Shown here in pieces: positions 14,354 to 22,900 of a stretch of 46,028 nt of DNA. The notes under the pieces were generated by a model. It was given only the letters and a program-made list of their open reading frames with translations. It ran no database searches and had not been told where the DNA came from. A program made the position numbers and the translations under genes. Positions within the stretch are counted from its first letter, which is position 1. Each line of letters begins with the position of its first letter. Source of the stretch: CALRGE01 sp964360635 (GTDB taxonomy: Bacteria > Patescibacteriota > Gracilibacteria > UBA1369 > 2-02-FULL-48-14); the NCBI GenBank assembly GCA_964360635.1, contig CAYHXO010000015.1, positions 1 to 46,028 of the forward strand, written 5' to 3'.

Positions 14354-14449
14354 ATGTCTAAAGGAATGAACGCAAAGACTAACACTAAGAAAGCTCCACA
14401 AAAAACAAAGGACGAAAAACGAAAGGAGAAGAGAGCTAAGAGAGGGTAA
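14354..14449 (+). CDS. Small highly basic protein (31 residues)
   Basis: A 31-codon ORF beginning ATGTCTAAAGGAATGAAC. The product is about half Lys/Arg (KKAPQKTKDEKRKEKRAKR) and opens with MSKGMNAK, as do short basic proteins of unknown role found in varied bacteria. TATACT lies about 30 bases upstream. The TAA ends directly against the stop of the convergent gene at 14450. It probably binds nucleic acid by charge. The coding call rests on composition, promoter and packing. Confidence 0.6.
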   Translation: MSKGMNAKTNTKKAPQKTKDEKRKEKRAKRG

Positions 14450-14929
14450 TTAGATACTATCTATTTTTCCGCGAACTGCTTCTTGAGCAGGGTTGATATC
14501 TAACCTTGCTTCAATTTCAGCAATGGCATTAAGAATTTCTGGTATATTAGGATTGTTTTTGTGTCCATCGGCAAGGCAAGAAGCTGCTGATTTTAGATCT
14601 GCTAAATACGCAGCGATTTTTGATTGATCAGGGCTGTCTCCATCAAGTTCATTATTGATTAACTTGATCTTATTGTCGCACTGCATAGTCAATAGTTGTG
14701 CATGCAATTCATTAATTTCAGGAGGCTCATCTGCACCACTCATCATATAACCAGCAAGTACCATACCAACCATACTCGTATTTTTCTCAAAATCCTTAGG
14801 CTCATTCGTAGGACTTTCAATGAATGCTAAGGCTTTTTTGAGTACTTTTAGATCTCCTTCATCTGTAATATCTCCACTCTCAATTAAGGTACTAAGCTTA
14901 TCTGAAATATCTTTTGCTTTTTCAATCAT
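14450..14929 (-). CDS. Hypothetical acidic helical protein
   Basis: A 159-residue, Asp/Glu-rich, probably all-helical cytosolic protein. No catalytic motif or membrane segment is visible apart from a short apolar stretch (MVGMVLAGYMMSG, about 53-65) too polar-flanked to be a clear TM helix. Two cysteines (MQCDN, SCLADG) are isolated. It is probably monocistronic, with TATGAT/TATAGT sequences upstream on the minus strand. I do not recognise it. Confidence 0.6.
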   Translation of the reverse strand: MIEKAKDISDKLSTLIESGDITDEGDLKVLKKALAFIESPTNEPKDFEKNTSMVGMVLAGYMMSGADEPPEINELHAQLLTMQCDNKIKLINNELDGDSPDQSKIAAYLADLKSAASCLADGHKNNPNIPEILNAIAEIEARLDINPAQEAVRGKIDSI

Positions 14930-15039
14930 AATTTACAGTTAATAACTACCCTTTAATCATACTATAAAATATGTCTTGCGTCAAACAGCTTGACTAATCC
15001 GCTTAAACATCGTAAGGTTGGCGCCATTAACCAAATCAA

Positions 15040-15573
15040 ATGTTCAAGAAAGATTTTAGAAAAGATGGAGATAGACGTTCAGGTCCAACAGAAATGCACG
15101 ATGCAGTGTGCGCGGAATGTGGCAATGATTGTAAAGTTCCTTTTGTCCCAACAGGTAGAAGACCGGTTTTGTGCCGAGATTGTTTCCGTGCAAATGAAGA
15201 TGGTGGTGAATCACGTGCGCCTAGAGAGAGATCAAGTGAAAGGCCAAGTAGTTATGATAAAGAAAGTTTCAAAGCTGAGTGCGATACTTGTGGAGAAGAT
15301 TGTTACGTTCCGTTCAAGCCAATTCAGGGAAAACCACTTTACTGCCAGAGATGTCTTGGTAAGGCTAATGCCGGCAAGAGTGTTGATCTTTCTAAGACTC
15401 AGTTCGAGATCTTAAATGCAAAAATGGATAAAATTCTTGCACTTTTAGATTCTGTGGGTGAGGAAGAAGAATCTTTTGATGAGAAACCTAAAAAATCTTT
15501 TGGCGACCGACCTTTTTACGATAAGGAAAAAACTAGAGGTCAGAGAAAGCGAGATATAAGGATGGGGAGATAA
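15040..15573 (+). CDS. Double CxxC zinc-ribbon protein
   Basis: A 177-residue protein with two copies of a CPR-typical zinc ribbon. Unit 1 has Cys24, Cys27, Cys31, Cys45 and Cys48 (CAECGNDCKVPFVPTGRRPV then CRDC). Unit 2 has Cys81, Cys84, Cys88, Cys102 and Cys105 (CDTCGEDCYVPFKPIQGKPL then YCQRC). Between and after them are Arg/Ser/Glu-rich disordered segments, a helix (FEILNAKMDKILALL) and a basic C-terminus. The layout suggests a nucleic-acid- or ribosome-associated adaptor. Function is not established. The ATG at 15040 is chosen because it gives the basic start MFKKDFRKDGDRR; a longer frame with no better start was not found. Confidence 0.8.
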   Translation: MFKKDFRKDGDRRSGPTEMHDAVCAECGNDCKVPFVPTGRRPVLCRDCFRANEDGGESRAPRERSSERPSSYDKESFKAECDTCGEDCYVPFKPIQGKPLYCQRCLGKANAGKSVDLSKTQFEILNAKMDKILALLDSVGEEEESFDEKPKKSFGDRPFYDKEKTRGQRKRDIRMGR

Positions 15574-15583
15574 TTTTCCTATT

Positions 15584-15943
15584 ATGACTCACTATATTTG
15601 CAAAGGCACATGCGGAGGTTCATCTGATATGCCTGGTGTTTGTGAAACAGATGGATGCCCAAAACAGTGGGAACTTTTGGAGGATTGCGAATGTGCTGAT
15701 GGCAAACATTTCAAGGAAGCTGCAGCGGAAATTTTGATTGTGAAAGATAGCAATGGAACGGTTTTAAAGGATGGAGATGATGTTGTTTTGATTAAAGATT
15801 TAACACTTCGTGGATCTTCGAAAACTTTCAAGAGGGGGACAAAGGCAAACATAAAGCTTACAGATAATTCTGATGAAGTTGATTGTAAACTTGAAGGAAC
15901 GGCAATTGTGTTGAGGACAGAATTTTTGAAGAAGGTTCTCTAG
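15584..15943 (+). CDS. PhnA/YjdM-like protein with Cys-rich N-terminus
   Basis: A 119-residue protein. The C-terminal domain (about 50-119) matches the PhnA/YjdM fold: VKDSNGTVLKDGDDVVLIKD, LRGSSKTFKRGT, then DCKLEGTAIVLRTEFLKKV. In place of the usual YjdM zinc ribbon it has a different Cys-rich head with Cys6, Cys10, Cys20, Cys25, Cys35 and Cys37. Despite the historical name, YjdM is not a proven phosphonate enzyme. It starts 10 bases after the zinc-ribbon gene, so the two are probably cotranscribed, and its stop overlaps the convergent lipoprotein gene by 4 bases. Confidence 0.8.
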   Translation: MTHYICKGTCGGSSDMPGVCETDGCPKQWELLEDCECADGKHFKEAAAEILIVKDSNGTVLKDGDDVVLIKDLTLRGSSKTFKRGTKANIKLTDNSDEVDCKLEGTAIVLRTEFLKKVL

Positions 15944-16860
15944 GAATATACTTTTTTATATACAAAAACATAACCAAGAGAACTGCTGTAGCTGATTGAA
16001 GGGTCGCAAACTGCGCCCGGAATGTCTACAACTTTTGTAACATCCTTTGTGAATGATTTTCCATTGCTTGAATAAGCAGATGAAATTCCTTCCGATCCAC
16101 ATCCGTAAATTCGTAGTTTTTCAAAATCTGCAAAAAGGCCTGGTACTCCACCTGCATTTTCCGAAACTTCACCTGAATCTTTAAAATTAAGTCCATCTTC
16201 ACTTACTGCCAAGCCGGAAGTTAAACCTGTTGAATAGGCCATATACCATTTCTCATTCCATTTTGTTACATCCGGATCAGTTAAACTAGTTGCGGTAAGT
16301 CTTATCCCTTCTTCAACAGTAAAATTTATGCCATTTTTTGAAGCTGCGCTATATACTGAATTTTCACCTTTACTAAACGGGTCAAATGAACCATCAGGCC
16401 CGAAATAATACAGTCGAATAGTTCCATCTGAAAGCATTACAATAGATGGGTCTACTGCTGGACCTTTATTTAACTTCCCGACAAGAGTAATTGTTTCTTT
16501 TTCACTCCAACTTTTCCCTTCATCGGTCGAGCGTAAAAGTACAATATCCTCATTTCCTGGCGATGTTAAACTTTCGGCATCAATTAAATAAATCAAAATT
16601 TCATTTGGCTCGCAAATGCTAGAAGTAATATTTTCAGGACATACTAAAACTTCTGGAACTGAACCGCCTTTCATCACTAAAGTACCTGCAGAAAATGACG
16701 TGGAAACATCTGCAAAACTTATGTAAGTATCATGATTTGTAAGTGGATTTTCTCCATTTTCAAAATTTGGAGGGATTTGGCTTGGTGTACTTACAGATTC
16801 ATATTTAGGAGCACATGAAACAAATAATATTGTGCACAGTAATAATATGAATTTTTTCAT
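15940..16860 (-). CDS. Lipoprotein with sialidase/GH43-like beta-propeller
   Basis: A 306-residue lipoprotein. The signal peptide ends in a lipobox with Cys16 (LFVSC). The mature part shows propeller repeats: STDEGKSWSEKETITLVGKL is a near-Asp-box (S-x-D-x-G-x-W), followed by DPSIVMLSDGTIRLYYFGPD, DPDVTKWNEKWYMAYS, VSEDGLNFKD and CDPSISYSSSLGYVFVY. The recurring DPs and YY-F/YMAYS strands resemble five-bladed glycosidase/sialidase propellers (GH43/GH32-like). The catalytic residues of those enzymes cannot be assigned. It is anchored on the outer face of the membrane. TTGACA lies at 16896-16891 on the minus strand, divergent from the gene at 16962. Confidence 0.75.
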   Translation of the reverse strand: MKKFILLLCTILFVSCAPKYESVSTPSQIPPNFENGENPLTNHDTYISFADVSTSFSAGTLVMKGGSVPEVLVCPENITSSICEPNEILIYLIDAESLTSPGNEDIVLLRSTDEGKSWSEKETITLVGKLNKGPAVDPSIVMLSDGTIRLYYFGPDGSFDPFSKGENSVYSAASKNGINFTVEEGIRLTATSLTDPDVTKWNEKWYMAYSTGLTSGLAVSEDGLNFKDSGEVSENAGGVPGLFADFEKLRIYGCGSEGISSAYSSNGKSFTKDVTKVVDIPGAVCDPSISYSSSLGYVFVYKKVYS

Positions 16861-16903
16861 ACTGAAACTTTAGCTCGGTACTGTTATCTCTGTCAATTAT
16901 TAT

Positions 16904-16932
16904 TTGACGAAAATGCCTTAACATGTTATAAT
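16904..16932 (+). promoter_or_regulatory. Sigma-70-type promoter for the 16962 gene
   Basis: TTGACG (16904-16909), a 17-base spacer, and TATAAT (16927-16932). The predicted start is about 24 bases before the ATG. The leader shows no Shine-Dalgarno sequence. Confidence 0.8.
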
Positions 16933-16961
16933 TTGAACGTTTAAAAATAATTCACAATCTT

Positions 16962-17351
16962 ATGGAAGATATACGTCAATCAGCAGAGATCATGCCTCAA
17001 AAATCAGTAGTTGTTCAGAAAGCTGAAACAATATTGATGGAAAAATATGGCCAGGGGATAGCAGTTATGCCTGGTGCGATGATCGATCCTGAAGTTAGAG
17101 AAGCAATTGCTGCATTAAATACATTACAAATTAATAGAATTGGTACTTTTACAGCAGTTTTTGATATTAAGAAATTGAAACTTGCATTTGGTAGTACCAG
17201 TGCTGGAGAAGATGAGATTGCACAAGCACTTGCAACATATGTTATTCAAGAATATGCCCCTGCTGTTAATGCAAAAGGTAAGCTTGTTGATTTTGGAAAG
17301 GATATACTTCGTGTTTTGAGTGATACTGGTGTTGAAAAAAAAGCTGCATAA
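16962..17351 (+). CDS. Hypothetical protein (129 residues)
   Basis: A 129-residue soluble protein of mixed alpha/beta character (VVQKAETILMEKYGQGIAVM, IGTFTAVFDIKKLKLAFGST). No motif I recognise, no signal peptide and no cysteines. It has its own near-consensus promoter, stands 56 bases upstream of an ASST-like lipoprotein on the same strand, and is divergent from the propeller lipoprotein. The strong promoter suggests a well-expressed protein. Function unknown. Confidence 0.65.
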   Translation: MEDIRQSAEIMPQKSVVVQKAETILMEKYGQGIAVMPGAMIDPEVREAIAALNTLQINRIGTFTAVFDIKKLKLAFGSTSAGEDEIAQALATYVIQEYAPAVNAKGKLVDFGKDILRVLSDTGVEKKAA

Positions 17352-17407
17352 ATTGAGCTTGTAGTACATAATGTTTACTGATACAGTGTATCTACTTAAT
17401 CCATTGT

Positions 17408-18451
17408 ATGATTCGAATTATCTCGATGATTTGTTTGATAGGGCTTTCTTTGTTTGCATGTAATAGACAAGTGCAGAAAGAAGTTGCGACTGATGTTGAG
17501 AATAAGTCTGATCTTGTTCTTAGTATTTATGATTCAGAAAAAGCTTATGACGGGACCACGCTTTTTACTGATGGTCATGATTCAAAAAACTTCAGAGTGC
17601 TTGAAGTGGATATGAAAGGGGAAATTGTCTGGGAATATTACGTTCCTAAGGAGCTGATTAAAGGTAAACCTGTTGGTTTTGATGCGGAACTTTTAAAGAA
17701 TGATAATGTACTTATTGTCTTGTCCGGAAGTGGTATTTATGAAGTTGATAGAGACGGAAATATTGTTTGGTCATATGAGGATGCTCAAGTTTCTCACGAT
17801 GCTGATAGGCTTGAAAATGGTAACACTCTAGTTAATTTTGGTAATAATGACAAAAAAACAGATGCTAGCGTGAAAGAGATTTCTCCTGTTGGTGAAATTG
17901 TTTGGGAATGGTATGCGAAAGATGTTTATGGAACTTCAAAATTCAAAGATTTAGAGCCGAATGGTGGTTGGGCTCATGCAAATGCAGTACAAAGATTGAG
18001 TAACGGGAATACAATGGTGAGTTTAAGGAATTTTTATTTGACAGCAATTATTGATGGAAACGGTAAGTTAGTGGAAGAGTTTGACTGGAGTGGTTTTGGT
18101 ACAGACACAGATCCACATGAACCTGTAATTGATGAAGAAGATAATACTCTTCTTGTTTGTCTTCAAAATGATTCTGAATATGTGGCTGTTGAAATCGACA
18201 CGAAAAGTAGAGAAACTTTATGGACTTATACCAACAAAAATCTTAGAACGGCGCGTGATTGTAATAAATTGCCAAACGGAAATATTTTGATTGTAGCGGT
18301 TGATAATGGTGGCTCAAAGAGTGATCAAAGTGATGATTATTCAACTATAATTGAAGTTACTCCGGATGCTGAAATTGTTTGGCGTCTTGATTTACTGAAC
18401 TTTGCGGCGGAGAAAAGTCCTGGGTTTTTCTTTAAAGCAGAGAGGATCTAG
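17408..18451 (+). CDS. Arylsulfotransferase (ASST)-like beta-propeller lipoprotein
   Basis: A 347-residue lipoprotein with lipobox LFAC (Cys18). The mature protein is a propeller with the repeated blade motif G-x-I-V-W-x-(Y/W) near residues 76 (GEIVWEYY), 119 (NIVWSYE), 161 (GEIVWEWY) and 327 (EIVWRLD). It also has LxNGNTLV/LPNGNILI strands and HDADRLENGNT, as in the Arylsulfotrans families. WAHANAVQ carries a His in the place usual for the family's central histidines. Many such proteins are not sulfotransferases, so an enzymatic role is not assured. It lies after the 16962 gene and has no obvious promoter of its own. Confidence 0.75.
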   Translation: MIRIISMICLIGLSLFACNRQVQKEVATDVENKSDLVLSIYDSEKAYDGTTLFTDGHDSKNFRVLEVDMKGEIVWEYYVPKELIKGKPVGFDAELLKNDNVLIVLSGSGIYEVDRDGNIVWSYEDAQVSHDADRLENGNTLVNFGNNDKKTDASVKEISPVGEIVWEWYAKDVYGTSKFKDLEPNGGWAHANAVQRLSNGNTMVSLRNFYLTAIIDGNGKLVEEFDWSGFGTDTDPHEPVIDEEDNTLLVCLQNDSEYVAVEIDTKSRETLWTYTNKNLRTARDCNKLPNGNILIVAVDNGGSKSDQSDDYSTIIEVTPDAEIVWRLDLLNFAAEKSPGFFFKAERI

Positions 18452-18476
18452 CATAGAGGGTTTCAAGAAGGTTTAG

Positions 18477-18506
18477 TTGCCAAGTAGATTTGGCTTGTTA
18501 TATACT
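18477..18506 (+). promoter_or_regulatory. Promoter for the DUF885-like gene
   Basis: TTGCCA (18477-18482), an 18-base spacer, and TATACT (18501-18506). The ATG at 18532 follows about 20 bases after the predicted start in an A/T-only context (TTTAAAAAATG). Confidence 0.6.
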
Positions 18507-18531
18507 GCCCTCTTATTTTTAAGTTTAAAAA

Positions 18532-19911
18532 ATGAATACTCCACGGCCACTTGAAGAAGGTTTTGAATCAGAATATGCAAAACAATTGATTGCTGTTGAT
18601 ACTCTGCTAGGTGGAGATATCGGTCAACCTGAAGGTGGAGCACATTTTATTGCGGATAGTTATCCTAAAGATGAAGTTCAGCTTCCTGCTGTTTATAATG
18701 ATTCCAAAGCAATTGAATTAAGAAAAGTTGGAGGAGCTCAGCCTGGTTCGTGGGAAACGGTTTGGAATTTTATTCATAAACATGGATTACTTGATGCACG
18801 TGATAGAATGGTGGAAACTTTGGGAAATGATGTTTCGCCTTTGCGCAGAAAATTTATTGAGAATATGGGAACTGCTTTTGAGTCTATGACTTATTCGGCT
18901 CTATCTATTGCAGAGAAGAGAGCACTTCCATCTTTTGATGAAAGGTATCGATCGGCTGCAAAGCGTGATCCTGAACTTGTTGATACACGAGAGCTCCTTG
19001 ATAGTTTAGAGAAAGAACTTGCAGCTGTTGGTATTTCAACGAAAGGGAAGGAGCTGAGGGATGGAGTTAAAGAATGGGAAGAAAAAATTGGTTTTGTTAA
19101 GCCCGAAAATTTTGCTGCGGAAGTAGAGCGAATTAGTGTTGAATTAATGCGAAGAACAAGAGAGCAGATTTTTGCAGGCATTGATTTTGGATTTGAGGGT
19201 TATGATCCGCATTTAACTGATGTTCCATTTGATGGAATGACAGTTAAAACTCTAAATAATGTTCATTATACCGGTTCAAGTGCATATGAAGGTGGACTTA
19301 GGCCGAACGGAAAACCGGCACTACGTGATTTGTTTGAGTATAATACTGATCATCCTGTAACTCATGTAGGCCTTTGGCATTTGGTTGCTCATGAAATGAA
19401 ACCCGGCCATTATATTGATTCTGCAATTGCAGATTTGGGTTGGCATTCCGGAAAACTAGGTTTCGAGGCGGTGGCTCACACAATGTCTACAGGCGAAGTC
19501 GCACTTCGAGAGGGTTGGGCACAGAACGCTTTGGCAATGTTGCATGGAGGCAGTGAACAGGCTGTGATCGATAATCTGGGAGATGAGCACAAAATTCATT
19601 ATATTATGGAGCGCTTGCAAGATGCAGGAAAGCAAAATGGTGCGATCTTGTTTCAAGCACGAGGGCTTTCTCTTGAAGAAATTAAGCGCCATTTTGCAAT
19701 TGAGTGTGTGCTTTCTGATGCTTATGTTGAAAAAATGGCTCGTTGGGCAAATCACCCAATTATTGGCCCAATGTACGGGCCTGCTTATGCGACTGGTTAT
19801 AAAGTTGTGAGAGAAGCGATTGATAAACACGGTGCTCAAAAAGTGGCTGAAGCGGCTTTGCATCAACATGGATATTTGGATCTTGAAACTTTCCAGATGG
19901 TTTTAGGCTAG
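18532..19911 (+). CDS. DUF885-like zinc metalloprotein
   Basis: A 459-residue protein whose C-terminal half matches the DUF885 layout: the metal motif AHEMKPGHY (His287, Glu288, His293; family HExxPGHH), then GEVALREGWAQNALAML with Glu328 in the place of the third ligand, and a final helical region (ECVLSDAYVEK; GPMYGPAYATGY). DUF885 proteins are predicted membrane- or envelope-associated metallopeptidases. No signal peptide is visible here (MNTPRPLEEG), so a cytosolic location is likely. It is shorter than the usual 550-600 residues, mainly in the N-terminal half. It is probably monocistronic, and its stop is 3 bases from the convergent glutamate synthase gene. Confidence 0.75.
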   Translation: MNTPRPLEEGFESEYAKQLIAVDTLLGGDIGQPEGGAHFIADSYPKDEVQLPAVYNDSKAIELRKVGGAQPGSWETVWNFIHKHGLLDARDRMVETLGNDVSPLRRKFIENMGTAFESMTYSALSIAEKRALPSFDERYRSAAKRDPELVDTRELLDSLEKELAAVGISTKGKELRDGVKEWEEKIGFVKPENFAAEVERISVELMRRTREQIFAGIDFGFEGYDPHLTDVPFDGMTVKTLNNVHYTGSSAYEGGLRPNGKPALRDLFEYNTDHPVTHVGLWHLVAHEMKPGHYIDSAIADLGWHSGKLGFEAVAHTMSTGEVALREGWAQNALAMLHGGSEQAVIDNLGDEHKIHYIMERLQDAGKQNGAILFQARGLSLEEIKRHFAIECVLSDAYVEKMARWANHPIIGPMYGPAYATGYKVVREAIDKHGAQKVAEAALHQHGYLDLETFQMVLG

Positions 19912-19914
19912 TTT

Positions 19915-22900
19915 CTAGCGTGCCTGATTAATAAATGCGGCAGCTTCTTCTTTGGCTTTTTGATAGCGGAATGGTTTTTCTAGATTCATTTCAGGGCTTT
20001 CTTCAAATGTGTTTTTCAAAGTTAAAAATTCTGCACGGTCAATTCCCAATTCTTCCTCTGCTTGTGCCAATAAATCTTCAAGTGGAGCTGAGTCGTCTGC
20101 TTTATAAAAATCGTAAGATAGAATTTTTGCGAGCAAGTTCACGTGAAAATCTTTTGGAAGTACCCGTTTGAAATTTTCAAATTCTTTATCTAAATTTGCG
20201 AGAATTTTTCTAGCTAATGGGCTTTCTGTGGCATTGCAATAATCTTCTAAAACAGATTTAAGTAGCTTCCGATCGGTGTTTGTGAATGGCGCAATTTTCA
20301 CATCACTATGTAATCTTTCATGCAAGCTTCCATCTTCATCTCGCAAGAAAAGTTTGCCGGCAGACATTCCACTTCCTGTTTGATGTCCCACTTTATCTAA
20401 ATCAATTGCAAGCCCGCCAGTCATGTATTCATAAGGGAATAAACCTGTGCCTTCAGAAACCAATGTTGCGCCGCAATTTCGAACTCCAAATCTTTGGCCT
20501 GCTTTTCCTGATGCAAAAAGTTCACCGCCACTGGCACCGTAAGCGCATGCATTTCCAACAACAGAATTTGCAGTTTTATACACATCTACAGGTTGGCGAA
20601 CGATTGTTCTTCCGCCTGACTGAGCATAAGCAACAAAATCATTTGCGAACCCTTCGTGATCAATTGTCACACCTTTAACATTACAAAAGCCTAAACTTTG
20701 TCCGGCGAATCCTTTAGTATTAATTCTGATTCCACCATTCGGAACTTTTATTTCGCCGCTAGCAATTTTACCGGCTAAAGTTGCGCCGAAACTTCTATCT
20801 TTTGTGTTCAAAAAAGTTGAAACAGTAATTTCCTCTTCATCTTTTTGTTTCTCAACTTCATTAATCAACAATGCATTTGCTTCATTTATTGCCGGTTTCG
20901 TAAGAACTCGGTCGATTTTTGTTCCAACACTTGCGCCAAGAAAGGCCTCGCTACGAACATCTCGAAGTTGTTGTGATAAAGATAATCTATCTGCTTCTTC
21001 ACCACGTGAAATTTGCTTAACAATTGAAGTGTCGCCCACAATTTCATTTATGCTTTTTTTGCCAATTGAAGAAAGTTTTTGTCTCACGCTTTGTGCCAGA
21101 AGTTTTAAATAATGTTTTGTTGCTTCCTTGCAAACTTCGTAAGATTTTTCTTCATTTATTAAATCTTCAGACTTTGCTTTTGCTGCACCGAGCCCAAGTT
21201 TTCCTGCGCCTGTGGGAGTAATTGATGTGATACCTGTTGGACATTCTTTGAAAGTTCCAGGTTTAACTCCATGCGCTTGTCCGGAACAACTGCTACAGAA
21301 AATGCAGCGTTCTCCGGCCACAAGTAGAACTGTGCCTAATCCGAATTCGTCACTACCTAAAGATGCCAGCTTGATTATATCTTCTGCAGTTTTGATTCCT
21401 CCGTCTGCACGAATTTTTACTAAATCACGAATTCCATTTCTTGAAAGTGCTTGATGAATTTCTGATAAGCTCAATTCTAAAGGCAAACCGGTATGCTCAA
21501 TTGAACTTGAAGAGGCGGCACCTGTTCCGCCTTCATATCCACTCACGGAAATCACATCTGCGCCGGCTTTTGCAACACCAACCGCAACAGTTCCAATATC
21601 TGTATTAGCCGTAACTTTCACGGCAATTCTTGCTTTTGGATTAACGGCACGAAGATCTTGAATTAATCTTGCGAGATCTTCAATACTATAGACATCGTGA
21701 AGTGGAGGAGGCGAAATTAAATCAATTCCCACTTCCGTTTTTCGCATTCTTGCAATCATTGGATCGACTTTATAACCTGGTAAATGCCCACCTTCTCCGG
21801 GTTTTGCGCCTTGCCCAACTTTAATTTCAATTTCTTCCGCATTCATTACATATTCCGCATCAAAACCAAACATTGCAGATGCGCGCTGACGAATTTTTGA
21901 GCGGTCTTTTTCCCAAATTCCTCCTTTGTTTCTTTCACTTAATTCTCCACCTTCACCTGAATTTGCCATTCCGCCAAGATCATTGAAAGCGCCTGAAATT
22001 GCTCGATGTGCGTAAAGTTGTAATGCGCCATGTGACATTGCACTTCCTCTAATGTGATTTTTGAATAAGTCTTCTTCACTGATAACTTCATCTAAATTTA
22101 TAGCTTCTCCACCAGATTGAATTTGAAGTAAATCACGTAAATAAACCGGATCTTGCTTTTCAACTGCTTTTGCAAAGAGCTCAAAAGCTGCGACTGGATC
22201 TGAAGGTTTGCTCCAATAAATTGCTTCTAGAAGTTTTCGAATCTGCGCGTCATATGCGCCTTTATCCGGACTTCTGCGTATTTTTTCATTTGGGACTGAG
22301 CGATTTTTGATGTCATCAACAATATCTCCAAGTGATAGACCACCAATTTGTGAAACCGGTGAACCCACAAAAAACTGAATTAGCATCGGGTCAATTCCCA
22401 CTGCCTCCATCAACTTTGAGCCTCGATATCCTTCAATACTTGTAATCCCCATTTTCGACATTATTCTTTTCAATGTGGCCACATGTGTTTTCATCAAATT
22501 TTCTGAATTTTCTAAAAGTCCACCTGCCACAGATTCCCAAAGTAAATAAGGATTAACTGCATCAGCACCCATGGCCAAGAGCATAGCAATATCATGTGTT
22601 TCAAATGCTTCGCCGGTATCTGAAATGATACTTGCGTGTCTTCTCAATCCGAATTTAGAAAGCTCATTATGAATTGCACCGGCAATTAAAACCGGAGGAA
22701 TATAAATTTCGCCGTCTTTAATATTTCTGTCAGATAGAACAATAACGGAAGCAAGTTTATTTCGAACTAATTTCACTGCCTCCTCTTTTATTTCTTCAAT
22801 TTTTGCTCTCAAATCTTCTTCTGTTTTTCCTTGGCATGAGCTTTCAAAAACTTTCACAGGAAGTTCTGAATTCAGCAAACTTTGAAAATCTTCTTCACTG

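Noticed and set aside
14990..15415. A 141-codon ORF overlapping the zinc-ribbon gene
   Set aside because: It is an out-of-frame shadow; the zinc-ribbon frame has clear duplicated Cys motifs.
20804..21112. Plus-strand ORFs of 60-130 codons within the glutamate synthase gene
   Set aside because: They are antisense shadows of a strongly coding minus-strand gene and have no independent motif.
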